This document shows, piece by piece, positions 33,121 to 43,231 of a stretch of DNA of 64,000 nt. A program made the translations under genes and the position numbers. Origin of the DNA: Clostridiales bacterium (GTDB lineage: Bacteria > Bacillota > Clostridia > Lachnospirales > Lachnospiraceae); NCBI GenBank assembly GCA_021202015.1, contig JAJQDV010000054.1, positions 1 to 64,000 of the forward strand, written 5' to 3'. How positions within the stretch are numbered: position 1 is the stretch's first letter; every line of letters starts with the position of its first letter. A model generated the notes under the pieces. The model was given only the letters and a program-made list of their open reading frames with translations, did not search any database and was not told the origin of the DNA.

Positions 33121-35775
33121 CTATTCAAAATCCTTTTCTCTGAGAATCAGATAATCATTCTCATCGTATTTCTTCGCAAACAGCTTTTTCAGGCCGCCGC
33201 CCTCCGCGCTCTCGATCGCCCGATCCACAATATCCTTGATCTCGGCAAGCGTCGTGGGATGATCAAGCTTCTGAATGTTATTAATCCGGTTATACAGAGC
33301 CAGAATGCCCATCTCATCGATCACACACTCCATCTCCTTCGCATAGGATTTCCCGAAATCCACCAGCTCATCGATGGTAAAGATCGGAATCCGGATCCTT
33401 CCGGTAAACTTCTTCGCGAAGGAAAAATCCAGCGCCAGCGCCTGACGTATGCCCGCGCTGTCATCCTCCAGAATAACGACCATACCCTGGGTATTGCGCT
33501 CCATGATCTGTGACATCCTGACCGCGGTCTCCCTCGTCATCTCTCCCGCCTTGTCAACGATCAGATAACCGCCGGAGAGCTTCGGCACAAGAGCGGCAAA
33601 ATCTCTCTGATTCAGAGAAGCCGCGCTGATCCTTCCGATCTTTGTATCCGCGTTCCCCGTGATCTTCTGGATCACCTTGATCAGGCTGGTCGCAAGAACC
33701 GTTTTCCCGCTGCCTTCCTCCCCCTCAATGATCAGGTTGCCCCTCAGGGAGGTGATGGAATTATTCCGATATTTCGCAACTTCCTCCAGAACCTGCTCGA
33801 TCTGCTCCCGCATACCGGGAACCGGAAGGAAATAGGAAAACAGTTCTTTATTTTCATCTGAAAGAATCCCCTCTTCCTGCGGCGCCGCTTCCCGGCTGTC
33901 CGTATCCGGAGACTCTTCATCCTCCATAAGCTCCTCGGGCATTATGATATCCGGAAGCTTCGTCTGCTCCGCCACAGGCAGATCCTCCGCCGGCATACCG
34001 CCGCTCACGGGCACCTCCAGACTGGAATTCTCCATCATCATACGGGTCGCGGAAGCCAGAATCTTTTCAAGCTCCTCATCCTCGGACGGAGCCTCAAACT
34101 TCGTCTCCTCTTCCCCTGACGAAGCCGCTTCCTCAAATGCTTTTATATCCGGCATCTCCTTCGTAGAACCCGTCGGCGATTCCAATCCGTCCGGTACTTC
34201 TTCCGAATCATCATCGAAGTATCCGGGCTCGTCATCGGACGAATCCGACTCGCGCAGGAGATCGTCCTCCTTCATCCCGATTTCCGGATCGGCGTCGCCG
34301 GATTTTAATGGATCGTCGCGTTCCGGGGCTGCGCTATCTGTTCCCGCAAACATGCGGATGTCAGAGCCGGCCTCTTCGGTTTCTTCCGGCAACCGGCCCT
34401 CCGGGGAATCGGAATCAACCGAAAGCAGAGACTTCCCGGCCGTGTCTTCGGGCTCCGCATCCCTGCGTTCCTCCGCGTCGGCACTGCCGGTCTCCTCCGG
34501 CAAGCCTTCCTCCGACGTCGTTTTTTCCGCCGGTTCATCCGGAATCAGCGTGGACGCAATCGTCTGCGGGCTGTCCGGTATATCCTCGCCCGGTTCCGCA
34601 GAAAGAACCGGAAGCAGAGCCTGCAGACGTTCCATGATCTCATTCGCCTCAGACAGCGCCTGTTCCTTTGCAAAATCCAGTTTTTTCTGCTCGGCCGCGG
34701 CGATCGCCGCCTCAGCCGCGTGCTTCGTCTTCTCCCACTCTGCCAGGACATCCTCTATGCTCATCTGCCCGGCGATCTGCTGCTCTTTCACGGTGCTCTC
34801 CGGGATCTGAAGACTCATCTGCCCATCCGGTTCCTCATCCAGGAGTTCCCTGAAATCAGACTTCAACCCCTCATCGACACGTTCATTAATCCTCTCCCGG
34901 TCAAAGACCGGCGCGTCCTCTTCCTCGGATTCCACGTTCAGATACGGAATATCCTGCACAATTTTTTTAATATTTGCCATGGTATCCTTTACTGTTTCCT
35001 TCTCCGTGGCCGCCAGTATCTGTTCCATCCCCTTTGCGATCTCATCCTGAAGGTTCTGCGTGTTAAAACGGCTGGCCGTAACCGTAATCTCGGGAAGTCC
35101 GCTTTCCTCGGAAATCTTCGCTTCCACCTGCTTCGGCACACTGACCTCCACCATGCCCTTTCTGGAACGGATCCTCTGATACTTCTCCTCCTGCGACGGA
35201 GTCAGTGGCTGAAAGGTACGTTTCAGATCCAGCGCCTTTTCCACGTAATCGCCTTCGCCAAACCAGAGAATCAGCTCGTCACAGGTCTCCACACACTTTT
35301 CCCTCATGTCCGCCTGTCCGTACAGAGCTGCCAGCTCGTACGCCCACACTTCCGTATATTCCGTTTCTTTAAACTCCTCCAGAATCGCGATCCGGTCGGT
35401 CAAAGGCGCATCCTTCAGGCAGCTGATCTTGTACGCAAACACATATCTCTGGCTGTCGCGCGGGGAAATTTCCAGAAACTCCCGGTAATACTCCTCCGCC
35501 TCCCGCACATTCTTTGATTTGATCGCGATCTCCACGAGACGGCTGACAATCCCCCTCCCGATGGAAGAATGGTCGTAAGCCTGCAGCAGTACATTCTTAC
35601 AGGCCTCATACTTTTCCATCTCCTCATAAATCTCCGCCACCATCAGCAGCGTATTCGAATTGCGTACCTTTTTCCAGTTAATCGAATCTGCGATCGTCGC
35701 CGCGGTCTCATAATCCTTCGCCTCTACAAGATTTTTCAGCTGATCCAGTTTTAATTTATATTCATATTTATCCAC
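33121..35775 (-). CDS. TPR - acidic linker - AAA ATPase protein (unnamed)
   Basis: 884 residues in three parts. Residues 1-210 are helical repeats of the TPR type (EIYEEMEKYEACKNVLLQAY; AEEYYREFLEISP). Residues about 230-640 are a low-complexity linker very rich in Glu, Asp and Ser, probably disordered. From about 650 an AAA-type ATPase begins: Walker A EGEEGSGKT (about 685), a Walker B-like GGYLIVDKAGEM, and a sensor-like MVVILEDDSAG. No named family was recognised. It starts with GTG after AGGTGG and lies between the AI-2E family gene (18 bases) and glgB (10 bases). Confidence 0.85.
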   Translation of the reverse strand: MDKYEYKLKLDQLKNLVEAKDYETAATIADSINWKKVRNSNTLLMVAEIYEEMEKYEACKNVLLQAYDHSSIGRGIVSRLVEIAIKSKNVREAEEYYREFLEISPRDSQRYVFAYKISCLKDAPLTDRIAILEEFKETEYTEVWAYELAALYGQADMREKCVETCDELILWFGEGDYVEKALDLKRTFQPLTPSQEEKYQRIRSRKGMVEVSVPKQVEAKISEESGLPEITVTASRFNTQNLQDEIAKGMEQILAATEKETVKDTMANIKKIVQDIPYLNVESEEEDAPVFDRERINERVDEGLKSDFRELLDEEPDGQMSLQIPESTVKEQQIAGQMSIEDVLAEWEKTKHAAEAAIAAAEQKKLDFAKEQALSEANEIMERLQALLPVLSAEPGEDIPDSPQTIASTLIPDEPAEKTTSEEGLPEETGSADAEERRDAEPEDTAGKSLLSVDSDSPEGRLPEETEEAGSDIRMFAGTDSAAPERDDPLKSGDADPEIGMKEDDLLRESDSSDDEPGYFDDDSEEVPDGLESPTGSTKEMPDIKAFEEAASSGEEETKFEAPSEDEELEKILASATRMMMENSSLEVPVSGGMPAEDLPVAEQTKLPDIIMPEELMEDEESPDTDSREAAPQEEGILSDENKELFSYFLPVPGMREQIEQVLEEVAKYRNNSITSLRGNLIIEGEEGSGKTVLATSLIKVIQKITGNADTKIGRISAASLNQRDFAALVPKLSGGYLIVDKAGEMTRETAVRMSQIMERNTQGMVVILEDDSAGIRQALALDFSFAKKFTGRIRIPIFTIDELVDFGKSYAKEMECVIDEMGILALYNRINNIQKLDHPTTLAEIKDIVDRAIESAEGGGLKKLFAKKYDENDYLILREKDFE

Positions 35776-35793
35776 AGTCCCACCTCATGTGTA

Positions 35794-37161
35794 TCAAATA
35801 TTATCGTCATCGTCTCTGTTAATTTTCTTTTTCCTGATTATTCTGTGTAACAGCGGCTGCATCACCGGTTTTTTCGTTCGAACGTTTACTTCAACCTCGT
35901 TCGTCGTCACATTCACGCGGCTCAGCTTCACATAATCGGACGTCTCCGTCGGAAGATGCCTCTTCCCCAGAAAATGCTCCGCCACGCGCTTGATGATATA
36001 ATAGATCAGTGCAAATACCGGCACGCCGAAAATCATGCCGATCACGCCGAAGCTCCCGCCGAACAGCAGGATGGCAAACATGACCCAGAAAGGCGTCAGT
36101 CCGGTCGTGTTCCCCAGGATCTTCGGACCGATGATATTCCCGTCCACCTGCTGCAAAACTACCACAAGAATGAGGAAATACAGCGCCTGTATCGGATTCA
36201 CCAGGAAGATCAGGATCACGCTGGGAATGGCGCCGATAAAAGGCCCGAACACCGGAATGATATTCGTCACACCGATGATTACACTGACGAGCACCGCGTA
36301 CGGCAGCTTCATAATGTACATGCAGACAAAGCAGATAAACCCGATGATCAGGGAATCGATGATCTTCCCGATCAGGAATCCGCCGAACACATCGTTCGCT
36401 TTCTGAAGCACTTCCATGACGACATTGCCGGTCCGCGGTCTGAAAACGGCATAGATCAGCTTCTTGGCCTGTCCGACAAAGCGCTCCTTCGTCATCAGTA
36501 CATATACCGTAACGATCAGTCCGACAAAGATATTGAATATCAGCTTTACCGCACTGTACACACCGTTATAAAACGCAGACATGATCTCGGTCCCGTCGTT
36601 CTGAAACCTGCTCAGAATCCAGCTTTCCAGCCAGGAAAACGCCTGCTCCGCCAGATCCTCCATCTGCCCGGCAAGCTGTGTGTTCTTTGTAATCCGGTTG
36701 ATCCAGTCTGTCAGTGCCTGAAGCTTCTCATTCATCGTGGAGATCAGATCCTGAATACTCTCGATCAGCTGCGGCACGATCATGACCACCAGCACCGCCA
36801 CAACCGCCAGGAAAACCACCATGGCCGCGGCCACGGCCAGTCCGCGGATCGTGCGATTCTGTTTCTGTGTCCGTTCGCCTTTGGTGAACAGCCGTTTTCT
36901 GAACAGCCGCTCAAAAAACTTCATGACAGGATTCAGCAGATACGCCAGCACCAGCCCGATGATCACGCCCTGCAGGCTGCGGAGGATATTGCCCACTCCG
37001 CTCGAAAACCCGTCAAACCGAAACAGAAAAAAGAAGATCAGCAGGGAAACAAAGATTACCAGTATCGCCGTCAACCCGACAGCAAGATACGGACGGATAT
37101 CCCATGGCTTCTTTTCTGTTTTCAATTCCCCCTGCGACGTGTCATTCTGATCCAGCTTCAT
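35794..37161 (-). CDS. AI-2E family transporter
   Basis: 455 residues with about eight membrane helices. The family pattern includes LVLAYLLNPVMKFFERLF near the start, GKIIDSLIIGFICF, NIIPVFGPFIGAIPS and DGNIIGPKILGNTTGLTPFW. Members export small molecules or ions (AI-2, or Na+/Li+ in some); the substrate is not predictable. The C-terminal 60 residues are basic and cytosolic. First gene of an operon with the TPR-AAA gene and glgB. AGGAGGG is 13 bases before the ATG, rather far. Confidence 0.92.
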   Translation of the reverse strand: MKLDQNDTSQGELKTEKKPWDIRPYLAVGLTAILVIFVSLLIFFFLFRFDGFSSGVGNILRSLQGVIIGLVLAYLLNPVMKFFERLFRKRLFTKGERTQKQNRTIRGLAVAAAMVVFLAVVAVLVVMIVPQLIESIQDLISTMNEKLQALTDWINRITKNTQLAGQMEDLAEQAFSWLESWILSRFQNDGTEIMSAFYNGVYSAVKLIFNIFVGLIVTVYVLMTKERFVGQAKKLIYAVFRPRTGNVVMEVLQKANDVFGGFLIGKIIDSLIIGFICFVCMYIMKLPYAVLVSVIIGVTNIIPVFGPFIGAIPSVILIFLVNPIQALYFLILVVVLQQVDGNIIGPKILGNTTGLTPFWVMFAILLFGGSFGVIGMIFGVPVFALIYYIIKRVAEHFLGKRHLPTETSDYVKLSRVNVTTNEVEVNVRTKKPVMQPLLHRIIRKKKINRDDDDNI

Positions 37162-37290
37162 AAAAACAAAAAACCCTCCTGTTTTCCCTTATCGGTTCAC
37201 AGTTAGATTCAGTATAACACAATTCCCTCTGCTATGACAGACCTCATTTATAAAAAAACAATTATTTTCTGAGTTTTTATAAGTGAAAAA
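37162..37290. other. Intergenic stretch ahead of repeat A
   Basis: AT-rich leader and promoter region of the AI-2E operon. No clear boxes or ORF were seen. The remainder of this 306-base gap is filled by the repeat at 37291 and the terminator at 37424. Confidence 0.4.
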
Positions 37291-37420
37291 GAATGCGCCT
37301 TGGCGCATTCTCGCGCCGAGCGCGGTCGCTTTTAGCGACATTCTTCCTATCGCGCGAGTGCGCATCCACAGCGGAGCGTTTTTTGTCATATAGGAAGTTC
37401 GGAGAACTTTCCTATATGAC
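37291..37420 (+). repeat. Repeat family A, full two-hairpin copy 1
   Basis: A 130-base element. It opens with a perfect 9-base hairpin with a TT loop (37291-37310, GAATGCGCC..GGCGCATTC) and continues GAGCGCGGTCGC..TTCCTATCGCGCGAG..GCGGAGCGTTTTTT. It closes with the 36-base hairpin 37385-37420 (GTCATATAGG..CCTATATGAC). The same order of parts occurs at 39773-39905. No ORF is present. It is probably a miniature non-coding mobile or RNA element. Confidence 0.7.
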
Positions 37421-37423
37421 AAA

Positions 37424-37456
37424 AAAAGGACCCGACATTCCCGGCCGGATCCTTTC
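37424..37456. terminator. Terminator of hydratase gene
   Basis: AAAGGACCCG pairs with CGGATCCTTT with one mismatch around a GC-rich loop. On the minus strand T7 follows. Confidence 0.7.
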
Positions 37457-37467
37457 CTGATTTACAC

Positions 37468-39750
37468 TTATCTTCGATTATAATTGATCAGACATCCCTT
37501 CAGAATGATCTCCCTCTCATCATCCGTAAGATCTCCCATCTTCAGCGTAAACGGGACCAGTCCTCCGTCCTTTACGACATAGGCCGGGATCTCCGTCCGC
37601 TTATCCTCGATCGCTTTTCGGATCTCCGGGATAAACAGGTAATCGCCGTTTTTAAACGGCAGTTCTCCCTCCGGAATCAAAAACGGCAGCATGCCCCAGT
37701 TGATCAGGTTGGAGCGATAGCGCTTGGTCGCGTACTCATTCGCGATGTTCGCCCAGCCGCCCAGCACCTTCTGACAGGAAGCCGCCTGCTCGCGCGCAGA
37801 GCCGTCGCCCGGCTTCACCGCGAAGATCGTGCTTCCGATCCCGAAGTTCTCACGCTTTATATGCGGATACTTCGTCCGTACCGCCGCGATGACCGGGACG
37901 ATCTCCGGCAGATAATCGGAGGGCTTTTCACCGGAAATCCTGGCCTTCTCCGCCCGCTGAACCTCCTTCGCGCGTCCCACGTACTCCGGATCCTTCCGGG
38001 ACAGGGTAAACTCCGCCAGTCCGAGCGGATTGGAACGGTAGGAGGATGTCTCTCCGGACGGAATCAGCTCGTCCGTCGTCGTGACCGGATCGTGAATCTC
38101 GGACACCACCTTCAAAACCAGGTTCTCCGTCAGTGCGCTCATCTCGGGCCAGTCTTTGATGTTCGGGCCGAGATGGATCTCCGTATCCGGATCCGCCGCG
38201 CCATGACTGTCAAAGATGCGGTTCTCATATATCTTACTGTCAAAGAAATACTTCTGTCCCCGGTACTCCACATCCAGCTCCGTGGCTGCGGTCAGATAAC
38301 CCTTATTCGCCGCGGTCGCCGCGATCGAGCGCGCGTCCATCAGCGCCACGGAAGCAATCTGTCCGCTCTGGAGCTTCGAACCCTCGCGGTTCGGGAAGTT
38401 TCTCGTGGAATGACGAATGGAAAATCCGTTGTTTGACGGGGTATCGCCCGCGCCGAAACACGGTCCGCAGAACGCCGTCTTCATGATGGCGCCGGTCTCC
38501 ATAATCCTCGCGGCAGAGCCGTTCCTGACCAGCTCCATCCAGATCGGCATGGACGCCGGATAAACGCTCAGCGTAAATTCATCCGGTCCGATGCTCTTTC
38601 CCTCCAGGATATCCGCCGCCGCGCAGATATTCTCAAAACCGCCTCCCGCGCAGCCCGCAATAATCCCCTGGTCCACATAAAGCTGCCCGTCGCGAACCTT
38701 ATCCTTTAAAGAATAGTCCACGGCCCCGTCCAGGCTGATCAGCGCACGTTTTTCCACATCATCCAGGATATCCGTAAGGTTCGCCTTCAGCTCCTCGATC
38801 GTGTAGGTGTTGCTCGGATGGAACGGCATGGCGATCATCGGTTTGATCTCGCTCAGGTTCACCTCAATACATCCGTCATAGTATGCCGCCGGTTCCGGAT
38901 TCAGTTCCTTATAATCACCGGCTCTGCCGTGAATCTCGTAAAACTCCCGAATCTTCTCATCAGTCACCCAGATGGAGGACAGGCAGGTCGTCTCCGTCGT
39001 CATAACATCGATGCCGATCCGGAAATCCGCGCTCAGCGACGCCACGCCCGGTCCGACAAACTCCATAACCCTGTTATTTACATAGCCGTTTTTGAACACA
39101 GCGCCAATGATGGCAAGCGCCACATCCTGAGGACCGACGCCCTTTACGGGCTCTCCCGTCATGTACACCGCGACCACACCCGGCATCTTGATATCGTAAG
39201 TCTGGCAGAGCAACTGTTTTACCAGCTCCGGTCCGCCCTCGCCCATCGCCATCGTACCGAGCGCGCCGTAGCGGGTGTGGGAATCCGAACCGAGGATCAT
39301 CTTCCCGCCGCCGGCCAGCATCTCACGCGCATACTGATGAATAACCGCCTGATGAGGGGGCACATAAACGCCGCCGTACTTTTTCGCACAGGTCAGGCCG
39401 AACATGTGATCATCCTCATTGATCGTCCCTCCCACCGCGCAGAGACTGTTGTGGCAGTTCGTCAGCACGTAGGGAACCGGGAAACGCTCCAGTCCCGACG
39501 CCCGCGCGGTCTGAATAATGCCGACAAAGGTGATATCATGCGAGGTCAGCTTGTCAAACTTAATCTGAAGCTGCTCCATGCTGCCGGAGGTATTGTGATC
39601 CTCCAGAATCCGGTAGGCCATCGTGCCCTTCGCAGCGGACGCCCGATCCGCTGTCACACCCTTCGCCGCGAGAGCGGCCGGCGCCTCCGGTGTGTCCTCA
39701 ACGATCTCCGCGCCGTTTAACAGGTATACGCCGTTTTCGTATAACTTCAT
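37468..39750 (-). CDS. Aconitase-superfamily hydratase (YbhJ-like)
   Basis: About 760 residues. Cysteines for the [4Fe-4S] cluster are in [10 protein letters not shown] and [11 protein letters not shown] (about 430), and [12 protein letters not shown] is the typical substrate-binding arginine segment. The overall order is that of single-chain aconitases, but the sequence follows the less-studied YbhJ-like branch, so aconitate hydratase is only one possibility. The start is the ATG at 39750 after AAAGGAGG; a longer frame upstream has no ribosome site. The SD is preceded by the first hairpin of a family A element. Confidence 0.85.
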   Translation of the reverse strand: MKLYENGVYLLNGAEIVEDTPEAPAALAAKGVTADRASAAKGTMAYRILEDHNTSGSMEQLQIKFDKLTSHDITFVGIIQTARASGLERFPVPYVLTNCHNSLCAVGGTINEDDHMFGLTCAKKYGGVYVPPHQAVIHQYAREMLAGGGKMILGSDSHTRYGALGTMAMGEGGPELVKQLLCQTYDIKMPGVVAVYMTGEPVKGVGPQDVALAIIGAVFKNGYVNNRVMEFVGPGVASLSADFRIGIDVMTTETTCLSSIWVTDEKIREFYEIHGRAGDYKELNPEPAAYYDGCIEVNLSEIKPMIAMPFHPSNTYTIEELKANLTDILDDVEKRALISLDGAVDYSLKDKVRDGQLYVDQGIIAGCAGGGFENICAAADILEGKSIGPDEFTLSVYPASMPIWMELVRNGSAARIMETGAIMKTAFCGPCFGAGDTPSNNGFSIRHSTRNFPNREGSKLQSGQIASVALMDARSIAATAANKGYLTAATELDVEYRGQKYFFDSKIYENRIFDSHGAADPDTEIHLGPNIKDWPEMSALTENLVLKVVSEIHDPVTTTDELIPSGETSSYRSNPLGLAEFTLSRKDPEYVGRAKEVQRAEKARISGEKPSDYLPEIVPVIAAVRTKYPHIKRENFGIGSTIFAVKPGDGSAREQAASCQKVLGGWANIANEYATKRYRSNLINWGMLPFLIPEGELPFKNGDYLFIPEIRKAIEDKRTEIPAYVVKDGGLVPFTLKMGDLTDDEREIILKGCLINYNRR

Positions 39751-39772
39751 GCTTCTGTCCTCCTTTAAAATC

Positions 39773-39905
39773 AAGTGTCGCTTGCGACACTTCGCGCGCG
39801 AGCGGTTGCATCGCAAAATTTCCTATCCGCGAGCTGCGGGTCTGCCCTGTGGGTACATCCCCGCGGAGCGTTTTTTATCTCATAGGACGAATTTTCCTAT
39901 GAGAT
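39773..39905 (+). repeat. Repeat family A, full two-hairpin copy 2
   Basis: A 133-base element with the same plan as 37291-37420. It has a 9-base perfect hairpin with a TT loop (AAGTGTCGC..GCGACACTT, 39773-39792), then GAGCGGTTGC..TTTCCTATCCGCGAG..GCGGAGCGTTTTTT, then a hairpin TCTCATAGGA..TCCTATGAGA (39878-39904). The arms differ from copy 1 but pairing is kept. It lies in the leader of the hydratase gene. Confidence 0.7.
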
Positions 39906-39914
39906 AAGAAAAAT

Positions 39915-39946
39915 AAACCGATGAAGGCTTCCATCTCCATCGGTTT
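39915..39946. terminator. Bidirectional terminator before coiled-coil gene end
   Basis: AAACCGATG (39915-39923) pairs with CATCGGTTT (39938-39946). T7 follows on the plus strand after CCGC, and ATTTTTC follows on the minus strand. Confidence 0.8.
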
Positions 39947-39996
39947 CCGCTTTTTTTATTATAATAAGTAAAAACACAAAAATCAAGGTATTTCTC

Positions 39997-41208
39997 TTAT
40001 TCTTTCCCAAACAGAATCGTTTTTAAAACACCGCCGGCGCCGAGTTTCTCCCGATCGGAGAATTCGCGGGAGGATTTCGTCCGCGGTGTCTCCTCCTGAC
40101 GAACCGCCTCCATCTCCTTCTCATCCTCCAGCAGGGCGCGGTATATCGATTCCTCATCCGGGAATTCCGGATTGGGATGTATCGGAAAATCCTCATCGGA
40201 TGCATCCGCCTTCGCCCGATCAGAAGAAACAGGCACAGTCTCGTAATATTCTTCCCGAGCTTCTCTTCCATGCTCCCGCAGTTTCTGAACCACATTATCC
40301 GGCCGCGTTATACGCTGATCCGCGCGATCCGACACGGTACTTACGGGACTTGTTTCATCCTGCCCGGAATCCGTTTCTGCCCGCACGGAATCCGTTCCGG
40401 CCGATTCTCCTTCGTTCCGGATATTTTCAATCGGCAAATCCGCCTCTCCATCCGTCGATTCCGAATCCGGTTGTTCAGCTCCGGAACCCGATTTCGCCTT
40501 TCCCTGCTCTTCCTTCCATTTAAAGTAGGCCGCATTCGGATTGACTTTAATATCCGGCTTTTCAGCCGGAGCGGAAGAATCGTCCGTTATATCCCTGTGG
40601 CCTCTCCCCGTCTTCTCAAAATATTCCTCATTAACTTTAATCTTGACCGCCGCGGCTCCCGCACGGGAACGGCTGCCGGACGTCCTGCCCTCTGCCCCGG
40701 AATCCCGGCTCCGCTTTTCGTGTTCATGATTCATTTCCTGCAGCACAGCCAGATATTTCTTCGTATCCGCCAGATCCGCAAGCTGCGCTTCCAGCTCCGT
40801 CTCATGGGACTTCAGCAGATTCTTCTGATCGCGCATCTCCCGGCGAAAACGGCGGAACAGATCGTCCATGGATTCATTCGTCTGATCCATCAGATCACGG
40901 ATCCTGCTGATCGCGTCCGACGTATAAATCACGGACGCGGCATAAATCTCCTCCGCGCTGGCATTCGCCTTCTCAATAATCTCATTTCCCGTTTTCCGGA
41001 AACTCCGCTCCGCATTCAGACGGCTCTGCCTGGTCTGCTCATACTGCTCCATCATGTCAAAGATCCCTCTGTTCAGACGGTCCAGAAGGTTCAGGAACTC
41101 CTTGCGGTCAACGATCATCTTATCCGGCTGACCGTTGTATGTGGGACTCTTTGAAAACGCGACATGTATCTCTTTTAAAACTCTCTCTACACTATCCTGT
41201 GGGCTCAT
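39997..41208 (-). CDS. DivIVA-like coiled-coil protein with disordered tail
   Basis: 403 residues, soluble. Residues 1-165 are a long amphipathic coiled coil (RLNRGIFDMMEQYEQTRQSR; DLFRRFRREMRDQKNLLKSH) of the DivIVA/septum or ATP-synthase-b-like type. The rest is low-complexity Glu, Asp, Ser and Arg with no fold that I recognise, apart from two short similar pieces, KVNEEYFEKTGRGHRD and KVNPNAAYFKWKEE. A cell-division or scaffold role is a guess. TGGAGGAAT precedes the ATG. It is a single gene with its own terminator. Confidence 0.75.
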   Translation of the reverse strand: MSPQDSVERVLKEIHVAFSKSPTYNGQPDKMIVDRKEFLNLLDRLNRGIFDMMEQYEQTRQSRLNAERSFRKTGNEIIEKANASAEEIYAASVIYTSDAISRIRDLMDQTNESMDDLFRRFRREMRDQKNLLKSHETELEAQLADLADTKKYLAVLQEMNHEHEKRSRDSGAEGRTSGSRSRAGAAAVKIKVNEEYFEKTGRGHRDITDDSSAPAEKPDIKVNPNAAYFKWKEEQGKAKSGSGAEQPDSESTDGEADLPIENIRNEGESAGTDSVRAETDSGQDETSPVSTVSDRADQRITRPDNVVQKLREHGREAREEYYETVPVSSDRAKADASDEDFPIHPNPEFPDEESIYRALLEDEKEMEAVRQEETPRTKSSREFSDREKLGAGGVLKTILFGKE

Positions 41209-41305
41209 GATATTCCTCCAGATGATGATCAGATATATGGTAGTATATCACATACTCTGTTCTGACCCAATAAAAAGTTTATAAATCTTTCCTTCTGACA
41301 AATAT

Positions 41306-41692
41306 TTATTGTTTCCCATCCCTCAGCACAAATTTCTTTACCAGGATAATGATGACTACCCCTATGATCGTCAGAAGATTCTCTACGGCAGTCGTTTCAT
41401 GCACGATCATGTGCCGCACGATCACAAACATCATCACATCCAGTACAGTCTCCGTTCCCGGACTGCAGAGCATTTTAAACAGCTCCACGCAGATCACAAT
41501 ATTCAGCACATATGTAATAAATGTCAGAAGCGCGTCGGTCCCGGCAGGATCGGCAAGATATTCCAGAAACGGGGTCTTTAAAAAAAAGATCGCAATAACG
41601 ACGACCACGATGATGATCACAGAAAGTATAATTTCAATCCCCGCGCTGACACGATCCATGGCGGTTCTCAGTTTTTTTAATTTTTTAAGCAT
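41306..41692 (-). CDS. PsiE-like small membrane protein
   Basis: About 128 residues with four hydrophobic helices. The arrangement, and the segment with CVELFKML then VIVRHMIVHE, are those of the phosphate-starvation-inducible PsiE family, whose function is not known. GAGGGAAG precedes the ATG at 41692; a start 30 bases upstream lacks a ribosome site. It is monocistronic. Confidence 0.75.
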   Translation of the reverse strand: MLKKLKKLRTAMDRVSAGIEIILSVIIIVVVVIAIFFLKTPFLEYLADPAGTDALLTFITYVLNIVICVELFKMLCSPGTETVLDVMMFVIVRHMIVHETTAVENLLTIIGVVIIILVKKFVLRDGKQ

Positions 41693-41830
41693 ACTTCCCT
41701 CGCCCCCATCATCAGAAATCATTTTTATTATACTTGAAAAGGCTATGTGAAATCAAGATTTTTTTGATTGATAAACTATACGAAACCCGGAACTTCACAA
41801 TCCCGGATTTTCGAAAAAAATAACTTTCTC

Positions 41831-41859
41831 TTGCACCCATGAACGACTTTCATTATAAT
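41831..41859 (+). promoter_or_regulatory. Promoter of hydroxyacyl-CoA dehydratase operon
   Basis: TTGCAC (41831-41836), 17-base spacer, TATAAT (41854-41859). The leader is about 70 bases. Confidence 0.7.
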
Positions 41860-41935
41860 AGGAAAACACAATGTATATGAACGCACGGCAAAACGTCATT
41901 CATCATACCATGATATACACCCGAGGTACATTCCC

Positions 41936-43204
41936 ATGGATATTGTCCGCGCCTACGGAAATCTGATAAAAAAACAGGCACCGGAACGCCCAAACGCCGC
42001 CCTGCGCATAATAAAGCTCGGATTCGCGCTGGAGAGCTTCCGAACGAAACATCTCGCGAACAGGGACATCCCCGCGGCCTGGCGCACCCTGAACCACTAT
42101 GCGGTGGGCGAGGTACGAAAGGCGCTCCGCCATCCGGACCGGACCGTCTGGGCGAACCTGTTCGCCCCTGTAGAGATCCTGCAGTGCTTCGGCGTCCATA
42201 CGCTCTCCATCGAGATGCTGTCCTCCTTTTTATCCGGGATGGGTACGGAGGACTACTTTATGGACTTCGCGGAAAATGAGGGCATCGCGCCGACGCTCTG
42301 CTCCTACCATAAGAATTTCATCGGCGCCATCGACAGCGGGATCATCCCGCCCGCCGCGTTTGCCGTGACGACGTCCATCATCTGCGACGGCAATGTATGC
42401 ACCTTCCGCCATCTCGCAGACACACACCAGATTCCATCCTTCCTGCTGGATATCCCGGAACACGATTCTCCGGAAGCGGAGGCCTATGTGGTCGAACAGC
42501 TCCGGGAGCTGATCGCGCAGCTCGAGGAAACCTTCCGCAAAAACATGGATTACGACATGCTCCGGGAAATCCTCATCCGGGAAAATGCGTCAAAGGAGTG
42601 CTACAACCGAACCTTAAAGATGATGCGGACAAAGGCTTATCCCAGCACCCTGACGCTGCAGATGTATCTGCTGTTTGCCAATCATCTGAACATCGGTACC
42701 CCGCAGATTCTCGATTTTTACCGGCAGATGGAAGCGGAAGTGGCGGCCGCGCCCGAATTTCACGGAACGAATATTTTCTGGGTACACCTGCTGCCCTGGT
42801 ATCAGCAGACCCTGAAGTCCCATTTCAATCTGAATCCGGATTACCAGATCCAGGGAATCGAACTGAGTCTGGATTACACGGAGCCGCTGGACGCTGACCG
42901 GCCCCTGGAAGCGCTCGCAAAAAAAATGATCCGCAACATCTACAACGGTTCCTACGAGCGCAAGGCGGATATGGTGCAGTCTGTCGTGAAGGAAATTCAG
43001 CCGGACGGCGTGATCAATTTCTGTCACTGGGGCTGCAAACAGTCTGCCGGCGGCGCGATGATCCTGAAAGATAAGATGCAGGAGATCGGCATGCCTTTCC
43101 TCATCCTGGACGGGGACGGGATCGACCGGCGCAACAGTCACGACGGGCAGATCAAAACACGCCTCGAAGCCTTTCTTGAGATGATTCGCGATAAAGAATA
43201 TTAA
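41936..43204 (+). CDS. 2-hydroxyacyl-CoA dehydratase family subunit (HgdB/BadD-like)
   Basis: 422 residues. The C-terminal segment DGVINFCHWGCKQSAGGAMI and LDGDGIDRRNSHDGQIKTR is typical of HgdA/HgdB-type subunits that hold a [4Fe-4S] cluster and the acyl-CoA. An earlier CDGNVCTFRHLADT supplies further cysteines. These enzymes remove water from 2-hydroxyacyl-CoA through a radical, after one-electron activation. The acyl group is unknown. CCGAGG precedes the ATG. The next gene, 27 bases downstream, encodes the second subunit fused to the activase. Confidence 0.88.
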   Translation: MDIVRAYGNLIKKQAPERPNAALRIIKLGFALESFRTKHLANRDIPAAWRTLNHYAVGEVRKALRHPDRTVWANLFAPVEILQCFGVHTLSIEMLSSFLSGMGTEDYFMDFAENEGIAPTLCSYHKNFIGAIDSGIIPPAAFAVTTSIICDGNVCTFRHLADTHQIPSFLLDIPEHDSPEAEAYVVEQLRELIAQLEETFRKNMDYDMLREILIRENASKECYNRTLKMMRTKAYPSTLTLQMYLLFANHLNIGTPQILDFYRQMEAEVAAAPEFHGTNIFWVHLLPWYQQTLKSHFNLNPDYQIQGIELSLDYTEPLDADRPLEALAKKMIRNIYNGSYERKADMVQSVVKEIQPDGVINFCHWGCKQSAGGAMILKDKMQEIGMPFLILDGDGIDRRNSHDGQIKTRLEAFLEMIRDKEY

Positions 43205-43231
43205 AGAGATTATAATATACGGAGAAAACCT

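Noticed and set aside
37291..39905. Possible insertion-sequence ends or a CRISPR array
   Set aside because: The elements hold no transposase frame, show no target duplication that I can see, and are not regularly spaced repeats.
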